Shown here: positions 40,057 through 47,208 of the stretch, piece after piece
Layout: each line of letters begins with the position of its first letter
Numbering within the stretch: position 1 is the first letter of the stretch
Source of the DNA: Mycobacterium stomatepiae
GTDB taxonomy: Bacteria > Actinomycetota > Actinomycetes > Mycobacteriales > Mycobacteriaceae
DNA: 64,000 nucleotides
Direction of reading: 5' to 3'
NCBI RefSeq assembly: GCF_010731715.1
Contig: NZ_AP022587.1
Span: 4,650,001-4,714,000, forward strand
Notes under the pieces: model-generated
What the model saw: the letters and a program-made list of their open reading frames with translations, nothing else
Database searches by the model: none
What the model was told of the DNA's origin: nothing
Position numbers and translations under genes: made by a program

Positions 40057-41592
40057 GTGACCGTCGCTGGATCAGATGAATCCGAGCAGGACCTGAACTC
40101 GCCCCGCGAAGAGTGCGGTGTATTCGGGGTTTGGGCCCCGGGCGAGGAAGTCGCCAAACTCACTTACTACGGCCTCTACGCGCTGCAGCATCGCGGCCAG
40201 GAAGCCGCCGGCATCGCCGTCGCCGATGGATCTCAAGTACTGGTCTTCAAGGACCTCGGCCTGGTCAGTCAGGTGTTCGACGAGCAGACGCTCGCGGCCA
40301 TGCAGGGCCACGTCGCGATCGGGCACTGCCGGTACTCCACCACGGGTGACACCACCTGGGAAAACGCCCAGCCGGTGTTCCGTAACACCGCGGCCGGCAC
40401 CGGGGTTGCCTTGGGACACAACGGGAATCTGGTCAACACCGCTGAACTTGCCGCCCGCGCGCGCGACGCGGGTTTGATCTCGAAGCGTTACCCGGCCCCG
40501 GCGACGACGGACTCCGACATCCTGGGCGCGCTGCTGGCCCATGGCGCTGCCGACTCCACCCTGGAGCAGGCGGCGCTCGACTTGCTGCCGACCGTGCGCG
40601 GCGCCTTCTGCCTGACCTTCATGGACGAGAACACGCTGTACGCCTGCCGCGATCCCCACGGGGTGCGGCCGCTTTCGCTCGGACGCCTGGATCGCGGTTG
40701 GGTGGTGGCCTCGGAAACCGCCGCGCTGGACATCGTCGGTGCCTCGTTCGTCCGCGACATCGAGCCGGGTGAATTGCTGGCGATCGATGCGGACGGGGTG
40801 CGGTCCACCCGCTTCGCCAACCCGACTCCCAAGGGTTGCGTCTTCGAATACGTCTACCTGGCCCGGCCGGACAGCACGATCGGCGGCCGATCGGTGCACG
40901 CTGCCCGGTTGGAGATCGGCCGCCGGTTGGCCCGCGAGCGGTCGGTGGACGCCGACCTGGTGATCGGCGTGCCGGAATCGGGCACACCTGCGGCGGTGGG
41001 ATACGCGCAGGAGTCCGGCATTCCGTACGGGCAGGGCCTGATGAAGAACGCCTACGTTGGGCGGACCTTCATTCAGCCGTCTCAGACGATCCGCCAGCTG
41101 GGCATCCGGCTGAAGCTCAACCCGCTCAAAGAGGTGATCCGCGGTAAGCGGCTCATCGTCGTCGACGACTCGATCGTGCGCGGCAACACCCAGCGTGCGT
41201 TGTTGCGCATGCTGCGCGAGGCCGGCGCCGTCGAGGTGCACGTGCGCATTGCCTCGCCGCCGGTGAAGTGGCCGTGCTTCTACGGCATCGACTTCCCGTC
41301 GCCGGCCGAATTGATCGCCAACGCCGTCGAGGACGAGGAAGAGATGCTCGAGGCGGTGCGGCATGCCATCGGCGCCGACACGCTGGGCTACATCTCGCTG
41401 CGCGGCATGATCGCGGCGACCGAACAGCCGGCCTCCCGCCTGTGTACCGCCTGCTTCGACGGCAAGTATCCGATCGAGCTGCCCAGCGAGACCGCGCTGG
41501 GCAAGAACGTCATCGAGCACATGCTCGCCAATGCGGCGCGCGGAGCGGAGCTCGGCGATGTTGTGGCCGACGAGGTTCCCGTCAACCACTGA
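40057..41592 (+). CDS. purF: Amidophosphoribosyltransferase PurF
   Basis: PurF makes phosphoribosylamine from PRPP and glutamine, the first committed purine step. The catalytic cysteine is in EECGVFG at residue 20; the preceding 19 residues are the propeptide that is removed. The PRPP-binding motif is LIVVDDSIVRGNTQRAL near residue 370, and Cys residues near the end (CTACFDG) suit the 4Fe-4S cluster of this class. GTG at 40057 has AGGGAG upstream; GTG 40006 is a less likely start. purM follows after 60 bases. Confidence 0.95.
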   Translation: MTVAGSDESEQDLNSPREECGVFGVWAPGEEVAKLTYYGLYALQHRGQEAAGIAVADGSQVLVFKDLGLVSQVFDEQTLAAMQGHVAIGHCRYSTTGDTTWENAQPVFRNTAAGTGVALGHNGNLVNTAELAARARDAGLISKRYPAPATTDSDILGALLAHGAADSTLEQAALDLLPTVRGAFCLTFMDENTLYACRDPHGVRPLSLGRLDRGWVVASETAALDIVGASFVRDIEPGELLAIDADGVRSTRFANPTPKGCVFEYVYLARPDSTIGGRSVHAARLEIGRRLARERSVDADLVIGVPESGTPAAVGYAQESGIPYGQGLMKNAYVGRTFIQPSQTIRQLGIRLKLNPLKEVIRGKRLIVVDDSIVRGNTQRALLRMLREAGAVEVHVRIASPPVKWPCFYGIDFPSPAELIANAVEDEEEMLEAVRHAIGADTLGYISLRGMIAATEQPASRLCTACFDGKYPIELPSETALGKNVIEHMLANAARGAELGDVVADEVPVNH

Positions 41593-41638
41593 TTGGATCC
41601 TTCAAAGACGTTCGATTCCGGCGGGAAGCACCTACCGG

Positions 41639-41644
41639 TAGCCT
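41639..41644 (+). promoter_or_regulatory. -10 element before purM
   Basis: TAGCCT ends eight bases before the purM ATG at 41653, so a leaderless or near-leaderless transcript is possible in addition to read-through from purF. Confidence 0.4.
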
Positions 41645-41652
41645 TTATCGCG

Positions 41653-42747
41653 ATGACGGATCCCGGAAAAAGCCCCGGCGAAGAACCGGGCAGTCAGGGC
41701 ATTACTTACGCGTCGGCCGGGGTGGATATTGAAGCCGGTGACCGCGCGGTCGATCTGTTCAAGCCGCTGGCGGCAAAAGCCACCAGACCCGAGGTGCTTG
41801 GCGGGTTGGGCGGATTCGCCGGCTTGTTCGCACTGCGTGGCGACTACCGCGAGCCGGTGCTGGCGGCCTCCAGTGACGGCGTCGGCACCAAGCTGGCGGT
41901 AGCGCAGGCGATGGACAAGCACGACACCGTCGGCCTCGACCTGGTGGCGATGGTGGTCGACGACCTCGTCGTCTGCGGTGCCGAACCGCTGTTCCTGCAG
42001 GATTACATCGCCGTCGGCCGCACCGTGCCCGAACGAGTGGCAGCGATCGTCGGCGGCATAGCCGAGGGATGCGTCCGGGCCGGGTGTGCACTGCTGGGCG
42101 GCGAGACCGCCGAGCACCCCGGTTTGATGGAGCCCGACCACTACGACATCTCCGCGACGGGTATCGGCGTGGTCGAGGCTGACGACATCCTGGGGCCCGA
42201 CCGGGTGAAACCCGGCGACGTCATCATCGCGATGGGATCGTCAGGCCTGCATTCCAACGGATACTCGCTGGCGCGCAGCGTCCTGCTCGAGATCGATCGG
42301 ATGAACCTGGCCGGCTACGTGGAGGAATTCGGCCGCACGCTGGGCGAAGAGTTGCTGGAGCCCACCCGGATCTACGCCAAGGACTGCCTGGCGCTGGCCG
42401 CCGAAACCCAAGTCCGCACGTTCTGCCACGTCACCGGTGGCGGACTGGCCGGCAACCTGCAGCGCGTCATCCCGCACGGATTGGTCGCCGAGGTGGACCG
42501 CGGCACCTGGACGCCCGCGCCGGTGTTCGCGATGATCGCCCAGCGCGGCCGGGTGGAGCGCGCCGAGATGGAGAAGACCTTCAATATGGGAGTCGGCATG
42601 ATCGCCGTCGTCGCACCCGAGGACACCGACCGCGCCCTGGCGATTTTGACCGCACGGCACCTGGATTGCTGGGTGCTGGGGACGATCTGCAAGGGCGGAA
42701 AAGAAGGCCCGCGCGCCAAACTGGTTGGGCAGCACCCCAGATTTTAA
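41653..42747 (+). CDS. purM: AIR synthetase PurM
   Basis: Phosphoribosylformylglycinamidine cyclo-ligase closes the imidazole ring using ATP. The 364 residues equal the usual length. Motifs: ASSDGVGTKLAVAQ near 75, GLDLVAMVVDDLVVCGAEPLF near 98, GCALLGGETAEHPG near 140 and MGSSGLHSNGYSL near 190. The start ATG at 41653 (MTDPGKS) matches the M. tuberculosis protein; a longer frame from 41593 is not needed. Confidence 0.95.
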   Translation: MTDPGKSPGEEPGSQGITYASAGVDIEAGDRAVDLFKPLAAKATRPEVLGGLGGFAGLFALRGDYREPVLAASSDGVGTKLAVAQAMDKHDTVGLDLVAMVVDDLVVCGAEPLFLQDYIAVGRTVPERVAAIVGGIAEGCVRAGCALLGGETAEHPGLMEPDHYDISATGIGVVEADDILGPDRVKPGDVIIAMGSSGLHSNGYSLARSVLLEIDRMNLAGYVEEFGRTLGEELLEPTRIYAKDCLALAAETQVRTFCHVTGGGLAGNLQRVIPHGLVAEVDRGTWTPAPVFAMIAQRGRVERAEMEKTFNMGVGMIAVVAPEDTDRALAILTARHLDCWVLGTICKGGKEGPRAKLVGQHPRF

Positions 42748-42810
42748 GGGGCTGCGCCTAACTGGGACCAACACTGTGCCGATGCACGCGGCATCGGCAC
42801 GGAGCAAGTT

Positions 42811-42993
42811 CTAGCGACGCCAGTCGTCTTCGCGCTCCCAAGATTCGTCGGCGCCATCCAGCTCGCCGGAGGACGGGTCCGCCTCGGACCCTGCGAGCTC
42901 GCGCTGAAGCCGATCGAAGTCGGTCTGCGGGGAGCTGTATTTAAGTTCTCGAGCAACCTTGGTCTGCTTTGCCTTAGCCCGGCCGCGGCCCAT
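42811..42993 (-). CDS. DUF3073 small conserved protein (Rv0810c-like)
   Basis: A 60-residue, highly charged protein: MGRGRAKAKQTKVARELKY at the start and an acidic tail ending DESWEREDDWRR. It is widespread and strongly conserved in Actinobacteria, always with this Lys/Arg-rich start, but its function is unknown. It is transcribed leftward, convergent with purM. A structured leader lies just upstream. Confidence 0.9.
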   Translation of the reverse strand: MGRGRAKAKQTKVARELKYSSPQTDFDRLQRELAGSEADPSSGELDGADESWEREDDWRR

Positions 42994-43010
42994 GGGGGAA
43001 CCCCCTCGCG

Positions 43011-43064
43011 CAATAACGGAGCGGCCTAGCGAGTAGGCGGCTCCGATCTCTGGTGTCGTTATTG
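43011..43064 (-). promoter_or_regulatory. Structured 5' leader of the DUF3073 gene
   Basis: An outer stem CAATAACG/CGTTATTG (43011-43018 and 43057-43064) encloses an inner hairpin GGAGC-g-GCCTA, loop GCGAG, TAGGC-g-GCTCC (43018-43044). It ends about 18 bases before the start codon. This could be an RNA element acting on translation, or a compound operator. Confidence 0.45.
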
Positions 43065-43139
43065 TCCTGCCAACAGCTTACCGTGCCTCGCGGATGAGCG
43101 TCGGTGCCCCCTGTCCGCCGTGTTGGACTTCATCGAACA

Positions 43140-44231
43140 TTATCTCGCGCCGCCCCGCAGCCGCTCGACGGCCAGCCGCCCCGCGCCGATCTGCTCGCTG
43201 GGCGGCAGGGAATCGGCGTCGATGACGGCCGCGACCGAGGCCTCGGGGCCGGTCGCCAGTTCGGTGCCGGCGGGCAGTCCCCGCTTGAGCAACGCCAGCG
43301 CGATCGGCCCCAGATCCACGTGATCGACGGCGGTGCCCAGCCGTCCCACCGCACGCCCGCCCGCCAGCACCGGGTCGCCGGTGCAGGGTCGGTCCACCGA
43401 GCCGTCAAGGTGCAACAGCACCAGCATTCGGGGCGGTTTGCCCAGGTTGTGGACCCGGGCGACGGTCTCCTGCCCTCGGTAGCAGCCCTTGTCCAGGTGG
43501 ACGGCCCCGGCGCCGGGACCACCGATCCACCGCACCTCGTGCGGAATCGTGCGTTCGTCGGTGTCGACGCCGAGGCGCGGGCGCACCGCCGCGACCCGAT
43601 GGGCCTCGTAAGCCCACACCCCGGCCGGTCGCACGCCGGCCTGCGCGAAGCGGCCTTGCCAGCCGGCCGCGTCGGCACGCGGCACCAGCAGGTCGAGCTC
43701 GATCTGGCCGGCGGGGGCCGGCATCCGCCGCACAAAGCCGCCGCCGGCCAGCGCAATGGCGACCAGCTCGTCGGGCAGGGCGCCCAGGGCAAGCACGTCG
43801 AGCACCGCGCGGTCGGCCAGTCGGGGACCGATCAGCGACAAGACCGCCAGGTCGGCGGCGGCCGGCGTGACGTCGGACCAGAACACCATCTTGCTCAGGT
43901 AGCTCAGCAACGGCTCGCCGCGCCAGGGTTCGGTGTCGAGATAGGTGACGCCGCCGAGTTCGGTCTGCAGCCAGTGGTCCTCGACGCGGCCCTGCCCATC
44001 CAAGCTCAGATTCTGGGTGCTGGACCCGTCGGGAAGCTCGCTGACGTGCTGGGTCGAGATGTTGTGTAGCCAGTTCTGCCGGTCCGCGCCGGTCAGCGTC
44101 AGGACCGCGCGGTGCGAGCGGTCCACCAGCACCGCATCGGTTTCGGCCGCGCGCTGCTCGCTGAACGGATCGCCGTAGTGCCAGACCGCGCCGGCGTCGG
44201 GTCCCGAATCGGGTGCGGGTACTGCAGTCAT
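43140..44231 (-). CDS. ygfZ: Folate-binding protein YgfZ (Fe-S cluster repair)
   Basis: A 363-residue protein of the GcvT-like folate-binding fold that supports synthesis or repair of Fe-S enzymes. The family signature KGCYRGQE lies near residue 243. The N-terminal LTLTGADRQNWLHNISTQHV and the late LALLKRGLPAGTEL are also typical. ATG 44229-44231 has a strong GGAGGAG upstream. It is divergent from pabC, matching Rv0811c/Rv0812. Confidence 0.92.
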   Translation of the reverse strand: MTAVPAPDSGPDAGAVWHYGDPFSEQRAAETDAVLVDRSHRAVLTLTGADRQNWLHNISTQHVSELPDGSSTQNLSLDGQGRVEDHWLQTELGGVTYLDTEPWRGEPLLSYLSKMVFWSDVTPAAADLAVLSLIGPRLADRAVLDVLALGALPDELVAIALAGGGFVRRMPAPAGQIELDLLVPRADAAGWQGRFAQAGVRPAGVWAYEAHRVAAVRPRLGVDTDERTIPHEVRWIGGPGAGAVHLDKGCYRGQETVARVHNLGKPPRMLVLLHLDGSVDRPCTGDPVLAGGRAVGRLGTAVDHVDLGPIALALLKRGLPAGTELATGPEASVAAVIDADSLPPSEQIGAGRLAVERLRGGAR

Positions 44232-44321
44232 GTGCGCCGCTCCTCCTTTTGCTCTGCCTCGTCGCCCCCGCCAGTCACACGTCAACTCTACGGATTCACC
44301 TCTGCCCGGCCTCACGCCCGC

Positions 44322-44381
44322 GAACGTGCGGCCAGCCGCGGATTCGGCGGTGAGCGTACGGCTGGCCGCGCATTCGGCAAC
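44322..44381. repeat. Two imperfect 30-base tandem repeats
   Basis: Units 44322-44351 and 44352-44381 match at about 22 of 30 bases (core CGTRCGGCYRGCCGCGNATTCGGC), with a partial third unit from 44382. They lie in the ygfZ-pabC divergent promoter region. Confidence 0.5.
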
Positions 44382-44412
44382 GGGTGTGTGCTGGCCCCCG
44401 GTTCGCGGCGGC

Positions 44413-44418
44413 TAGGCT
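44413..44418 (+). promoter_or_regulatory. -10 element of a leaderless pabC promoter
   Basis: TAGGCT ends eight bases before the ATG at 44427, and no ribosome-binding site intervenes. The same hexamer precedes purC. Confidence 0.5.
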
Positions 44419-44426
44419 CTGTCGGC

Positions 44427-45317
44427 ATGGCAGCCCAGACGGGTGTGATCGTCACCCTCGACGGCGAAATACATCCGCCCGGCGCCCCGCTGCTGCATGC
44501 CGACGACCTCGCGGCCGTTCGCGGTGACGGTGCCTTCGAGACCCTGTTGGTCCGTGACGGCGGGGCGTGTCTGGTCGGGCCGCATCTGCAGCGCCTGACC
44601 CAGTCGGCCAAGTTCATGGATCTACCCGAGCCGGACCTGGCGAATTGGCGGCGCGCGATCGACATCGCCACCCGGGAATGGGTGGCCGGCTCGTCCGGCG
44701 AGGGGGCAATGCGGTTGATCTACAGCCGCGGTCGCGAGAGCGGTTCGGGGCCCACCGCGTACGTGATGGTCACCGCTGTCCCGGAACGGGTGGCCGTGGT
44801 TCGCAGCAATGGGGTCGCGGCGATCACGCTGGACCGGGGGCTACCCGCCATCGGTGCCGGCGAGATGCCGTGGCTGCTGGCCGGTGCGAAAACCCTGTCG
44901 TACGCGGTGAATATGGCCGCGCTGCGGCACGCCGCCAGGCAGGGCGCCGGCGACGTGATTTTCGTCAGCTCGGACGGCTACATCCTGGAGGGCCCGCGTT
45001 CGACGGTGGTGATCGCCACCGATTCGTATGCGGGCCCGGACAGCAATCTGTGCCTGCTGACGCCGCCGCCCTGGTATCCCATCTTGCGTGGCACCACCCA
45101 GCAGGCGCTGTTCGAGGTCGCGCGCAGCAAAGGCTACGACTGCGACTACCGGGCGCTACGGGTTTCAGATTTGCTTGCCGCCCAAGGTATCTGGCTGGTT
45201 TCCAGCATGACACTGGCGGCCCGTGCGCACACGCTCGATGGCCGCCCGCTGGGCCGCTCATCGATGACCGAGGACTTCGCCCAACTGGTGGACGCGGCGA
45301 TCGTCAGCGATCGCTGA
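44427..45317 (+). CDS. pabC: Aminodeoxychorismate lyase / class IV aminotransferase-fold PLP enzyme
   Basis: A 296-residue PLP enzyme that makes p-aminobenzoate for folate. The catalytic Lys is in GAKTLSYAVNM near residue 155, the phosphate-binding regions are LRGTTQQALFE and the Gly-rich LEGPRSTVVI, and GDGAFETLLVRDG lies near 33. Class IV aminotransferases (D-amino-acid, branched-chain) look similar, but the length and locus match Rv0812, which has been described as the lyase. Confidence 0.88.
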   Translation: MAAQTGVIVTLDGEIHPPGAPLLHADDLAAVRGDGAFETLLVRDGGACLVGPHLQRLTQSAKFMDLPEPDLANWRRAIDIATREWVAGSSGEGAMRLIYSRGRESGSGPTAYVMVTAVPERVAVVRSNGVAAITLDRGLPAIGAGEMPWLLAGAKTLSYAVNMAALRHAARQGAGDVIFVSSDGYILEGPRSTVVIATDSYAGPDSNLCLLTPPPWYPILRGTTQQALFEVARSKGYDCDYRALRVSDLLAAQGIWLVSSMTLAARAHTLDGRPLGRSSMTEDFAQLVDAAIVSDR

Positions 45318-45416
45318 GCGCTGAACTGTGTTGTCGGCTCGCACAGCGGCGAGTACGGTCGGCCGTACACAAGAAGGGAGGTGGTCCGCGAAATTGATAG
45401 CTTCATGGACATGTGA

Positions 45417-45488
45417 GGTGGCTACGCGCTAGCTGCAATGGCTACCGAAGACCTAGCGATTCACGCTGGCGAATTCCCCGTAGCCACC
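45417..45488. other. 72-base structured element, three-way-junction-like
   Basis: A perfect 10-base outer stem, GGTGGCTACG (45417-45426) with CGTAGCCACC (45479-45488), encloses CGCTAG/CTAGCG (45427-45432 and 45453-45458) and a short ATTC/GAAT stem (45459-45474). The size is tRNA-like, but there is no T-arm consensus and no CCA or usual anticodon loop. A 29-residue plus-strand ORF, ATG 45438 to TAG 45527, runs through it. It is possibly a small RNA or part of a terminator; the active strand cannot be told. Confidence 0.45.
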
Positions 45489-45489
45489 C

Positions 45490-45536
45490 GGCCCCCGAGC
45501 TTCCCGGTCTGTCCAATCGGGACATAGCTCGGGGCC
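45490..45536. terminator. Long hairpin between converging pabC and TIR genes
   Basis: GGCCCCCGAGC (45490-45500) pairs with GCTCGGGGCC (45527-45536) with one bulged C. Inside it TCCCG (45502-45506) pairs with CGGGA (45518-45522). It directly follows the 72-base structured element. It has no U-tract but is strong enough to act as a bidirectional terminator. Confidence 0.45.
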
Positions 45537-45553
45537 GCTCCATGTTTGGGCCG

Positions 45554-47056
45554 CTATTGAATGCTTCGCGCCGCGATCTGTTCGGCAATTTTGCCGGCTT
45601 GGCCGGGAGCGGCATCCGGGCCGCACACCGTCACGTCGATGACGTTGGCGCCCTCCGCGTGCAGCACGTGGTGGCATGTCTTTGCGCTGTCCGCGCGGGT
45701 GCGCTGCTGCGCAATCTTGGGCACGGTCCCATCGACTTGAGCGAACGTGTAATCAAAGCTTCTGCCATTGAGCTTCTCGGTCACCGTCTTTCCGGCGCAG
45801 GCCTTCCACTTGTCCGCGGATTGCTGGACGAACGCGCTCGCCTTATCGGGCGACGAGAATTGCGAGATACCCTCGATGATCCGCAGCGGCGGGTCCTGTC
45901 CGGGCGAGTGCACGATCAGCCCCGTGGTCGCGGTGAATCCGCTGGCGCCCTGGTAGACCGCCGCGATGGTGGGCTCGAAAGCGCCGGCGCACTCCGGATC
46001 GGACAGCGTGTACTTGGGGCTGCGCAGCTGACTGACTTTTTCGCCGGGCACCAACGCTGGGTCACCCACGATGGTGCCGACCTCCGGGGCTCCGAGCAAA
46101 AAGGTGTCCAGCTTCGACGATTCGACACCCGAATCCGCCGCCGTCGGTACCGAATTCGAGCCGGACGCCTTCGGGGCCGGCTTTGTTTTGCCGCCCTGGG
46201 TGGTCATCACCACCACGATCGCGATTGCGGCGATGACCGCCACCGCGGCACCGCCGATGATGATCAGCCGCTTGTTCGACCCGCCGCCGGCCCCGCCACC
46301 GCTCACGGCGGTCGGGACGGTGACCGCGTTCGCGCCGGTCGGTGCTGCCGCGGGAGTCGCGGCAGCAGCCGGAGACGCGGTGGCCCCCGCGGGCGAAACG
46401 TCCTTGGCTTCGATTTCGGCTAGCACGTTGTCGATTTCGCTTCGCGTGCGGTAGGTGACGTCGTGTCGCAGTCGCAGCATGCGCAGCAGTTGCGCGATGT
46501 CGCCGCGGGCGCTGGGGTCGTCGCCGTCCTCGTCGAAACCCGACCGCAACTCGACCAGCAGCTGGAGCTGCTGCTGCGGGCTGAGCTCTTTTTCGGCGAG
46601 GGTATTGCCCAGCCGGGTGATGTAGCCGAACGGCACCGGGGGCTCTTCGGGCAGCGGATCCGGCAGCGGCACGGGCTTGCTGCGAAGCGCGTGCACGGCG
46701 GTGACCAACTGAATGCCGGCATCGACCGTCGGCTCCCGGTAGTCGATGATCTGCAATGCGGCAAGGGGATTCACGCGCATGCTGTCGACTTCACCGATCC
46801 GGACCGGAAGGATCGGACGGCCGAGGGCCTGGGCGTAGCGCAGCTCCGCCTGGCTCGGCTTTGATTGCAGCCAGTTGCTAGACAGTGCGACGATGAACAC
46901 CTCACAGTCGCGGATCTGCTCGAGGATTTTGGCCCACCACGAGTCGCCGCCGAGCTCTTGGTCGAACCACACCTGGTTCTGCCCGCGGCGAAGCGCGGTG
47001 GTCAAAGCGTCGACCGTGGACCGATCTTGGCTCGAGTAGCTGATGAACAGCGCCAT
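45554..47056 (-). CDS. TIR domain - transmembrane - PknH-type sensor fusion protein
   Basis: A 500-residue protein with three parts. Residues 1-125 form a TIR domain: FISYSSQDR, QVWFDQELGGDSWW, and SSNWLQSKPSQAELRY with Glu71 at the usual NADase glutamate position. After a Pro/Ala-rich linker comes one membrane helix (LIIIGGAAVAVIAAIAIVVVM, 264-284). Residues 305-500 resemble the extracellular PknH C-terminal sensor, with four Cys (PECAG, KACAG, TCHHV, VCGPD). So an outside sensor is tied to an inside TIR. GGAG precedes the ATG. A membrane RyR protein lies upstream on the same strand. Confidence 0.87.
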   Translation of the reverse strand: MALFISYSSQDRSTVDALTTALRRGQNQVWFDQELGGDSWWAKILEQIRDCEVFIVALSSNWLQSKPSQAELRYAQALGRPILPVRIGEVDSMRVNPLAALQIIDYREPTVDAGIQLVTAVHALRSKPVPLPDPLPEEPPVPFGYITRLGNTLAEKELSPQQQLQLLVELRSGFDEDGDDPSARGDIAQLLRMLRLRHDVTYRTRSEIDNVLAEIEAKDVSPAGATASPAAAATPAAAPTGANAVTVPTAVSGGGAGGGSNKRLIIIGGAAVAVIAAIAIVVVMTTQGGKTKPAPKASGSNSVPTAADSGVESSKLDTFLLGAPEVGTIVGDPALVPGEKVSQLRSPKYTLSDPECAGAFEPTIAAVYQGASGFTATTGLIVHSPGQDPPLRIIEGISQFSSPDKASAFVQQSADKWKACAGKTVTEKLNGRSFDYTFAQVDGTVPKIAQQRTRADSAKTCHHVLHAEGANVIDVTVCGPDAAPGQAGKIAEQIAARSIQ

Positions 47057-47208
47057 CGCAGTCTCCTAGGGTGAAGGGGAGCGAACGAACTGGGGCGAAA
47101 GCCTGCCTGCGCGACCCGTACGCACATGCGCCGATACCGTATCAGTGTTGGGCCCCTTCAGGATGCGCAAATTTTCAGCGCTAATTGGACTCGGCAACAG
47201 GCGGCCGG

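Noticed and set aside
45417..45488. Possible tRNA: 72 bases with a 7-base acceptor-like stem and a 7-base loop
   Set aside because: There is no GTTCGANTC T-arm, the putative anticodon loop lacks the T before the anticodon, and the pairing is better explained by a 10-base outer stem.
47133..47143. Palindrome GATACCGTATC upstream of the TIR gene as an operator
   Set aside because: It is a single short copy overlapping a possible -10 hexamer and could easily occur by chance, so it is not listed as a feature.
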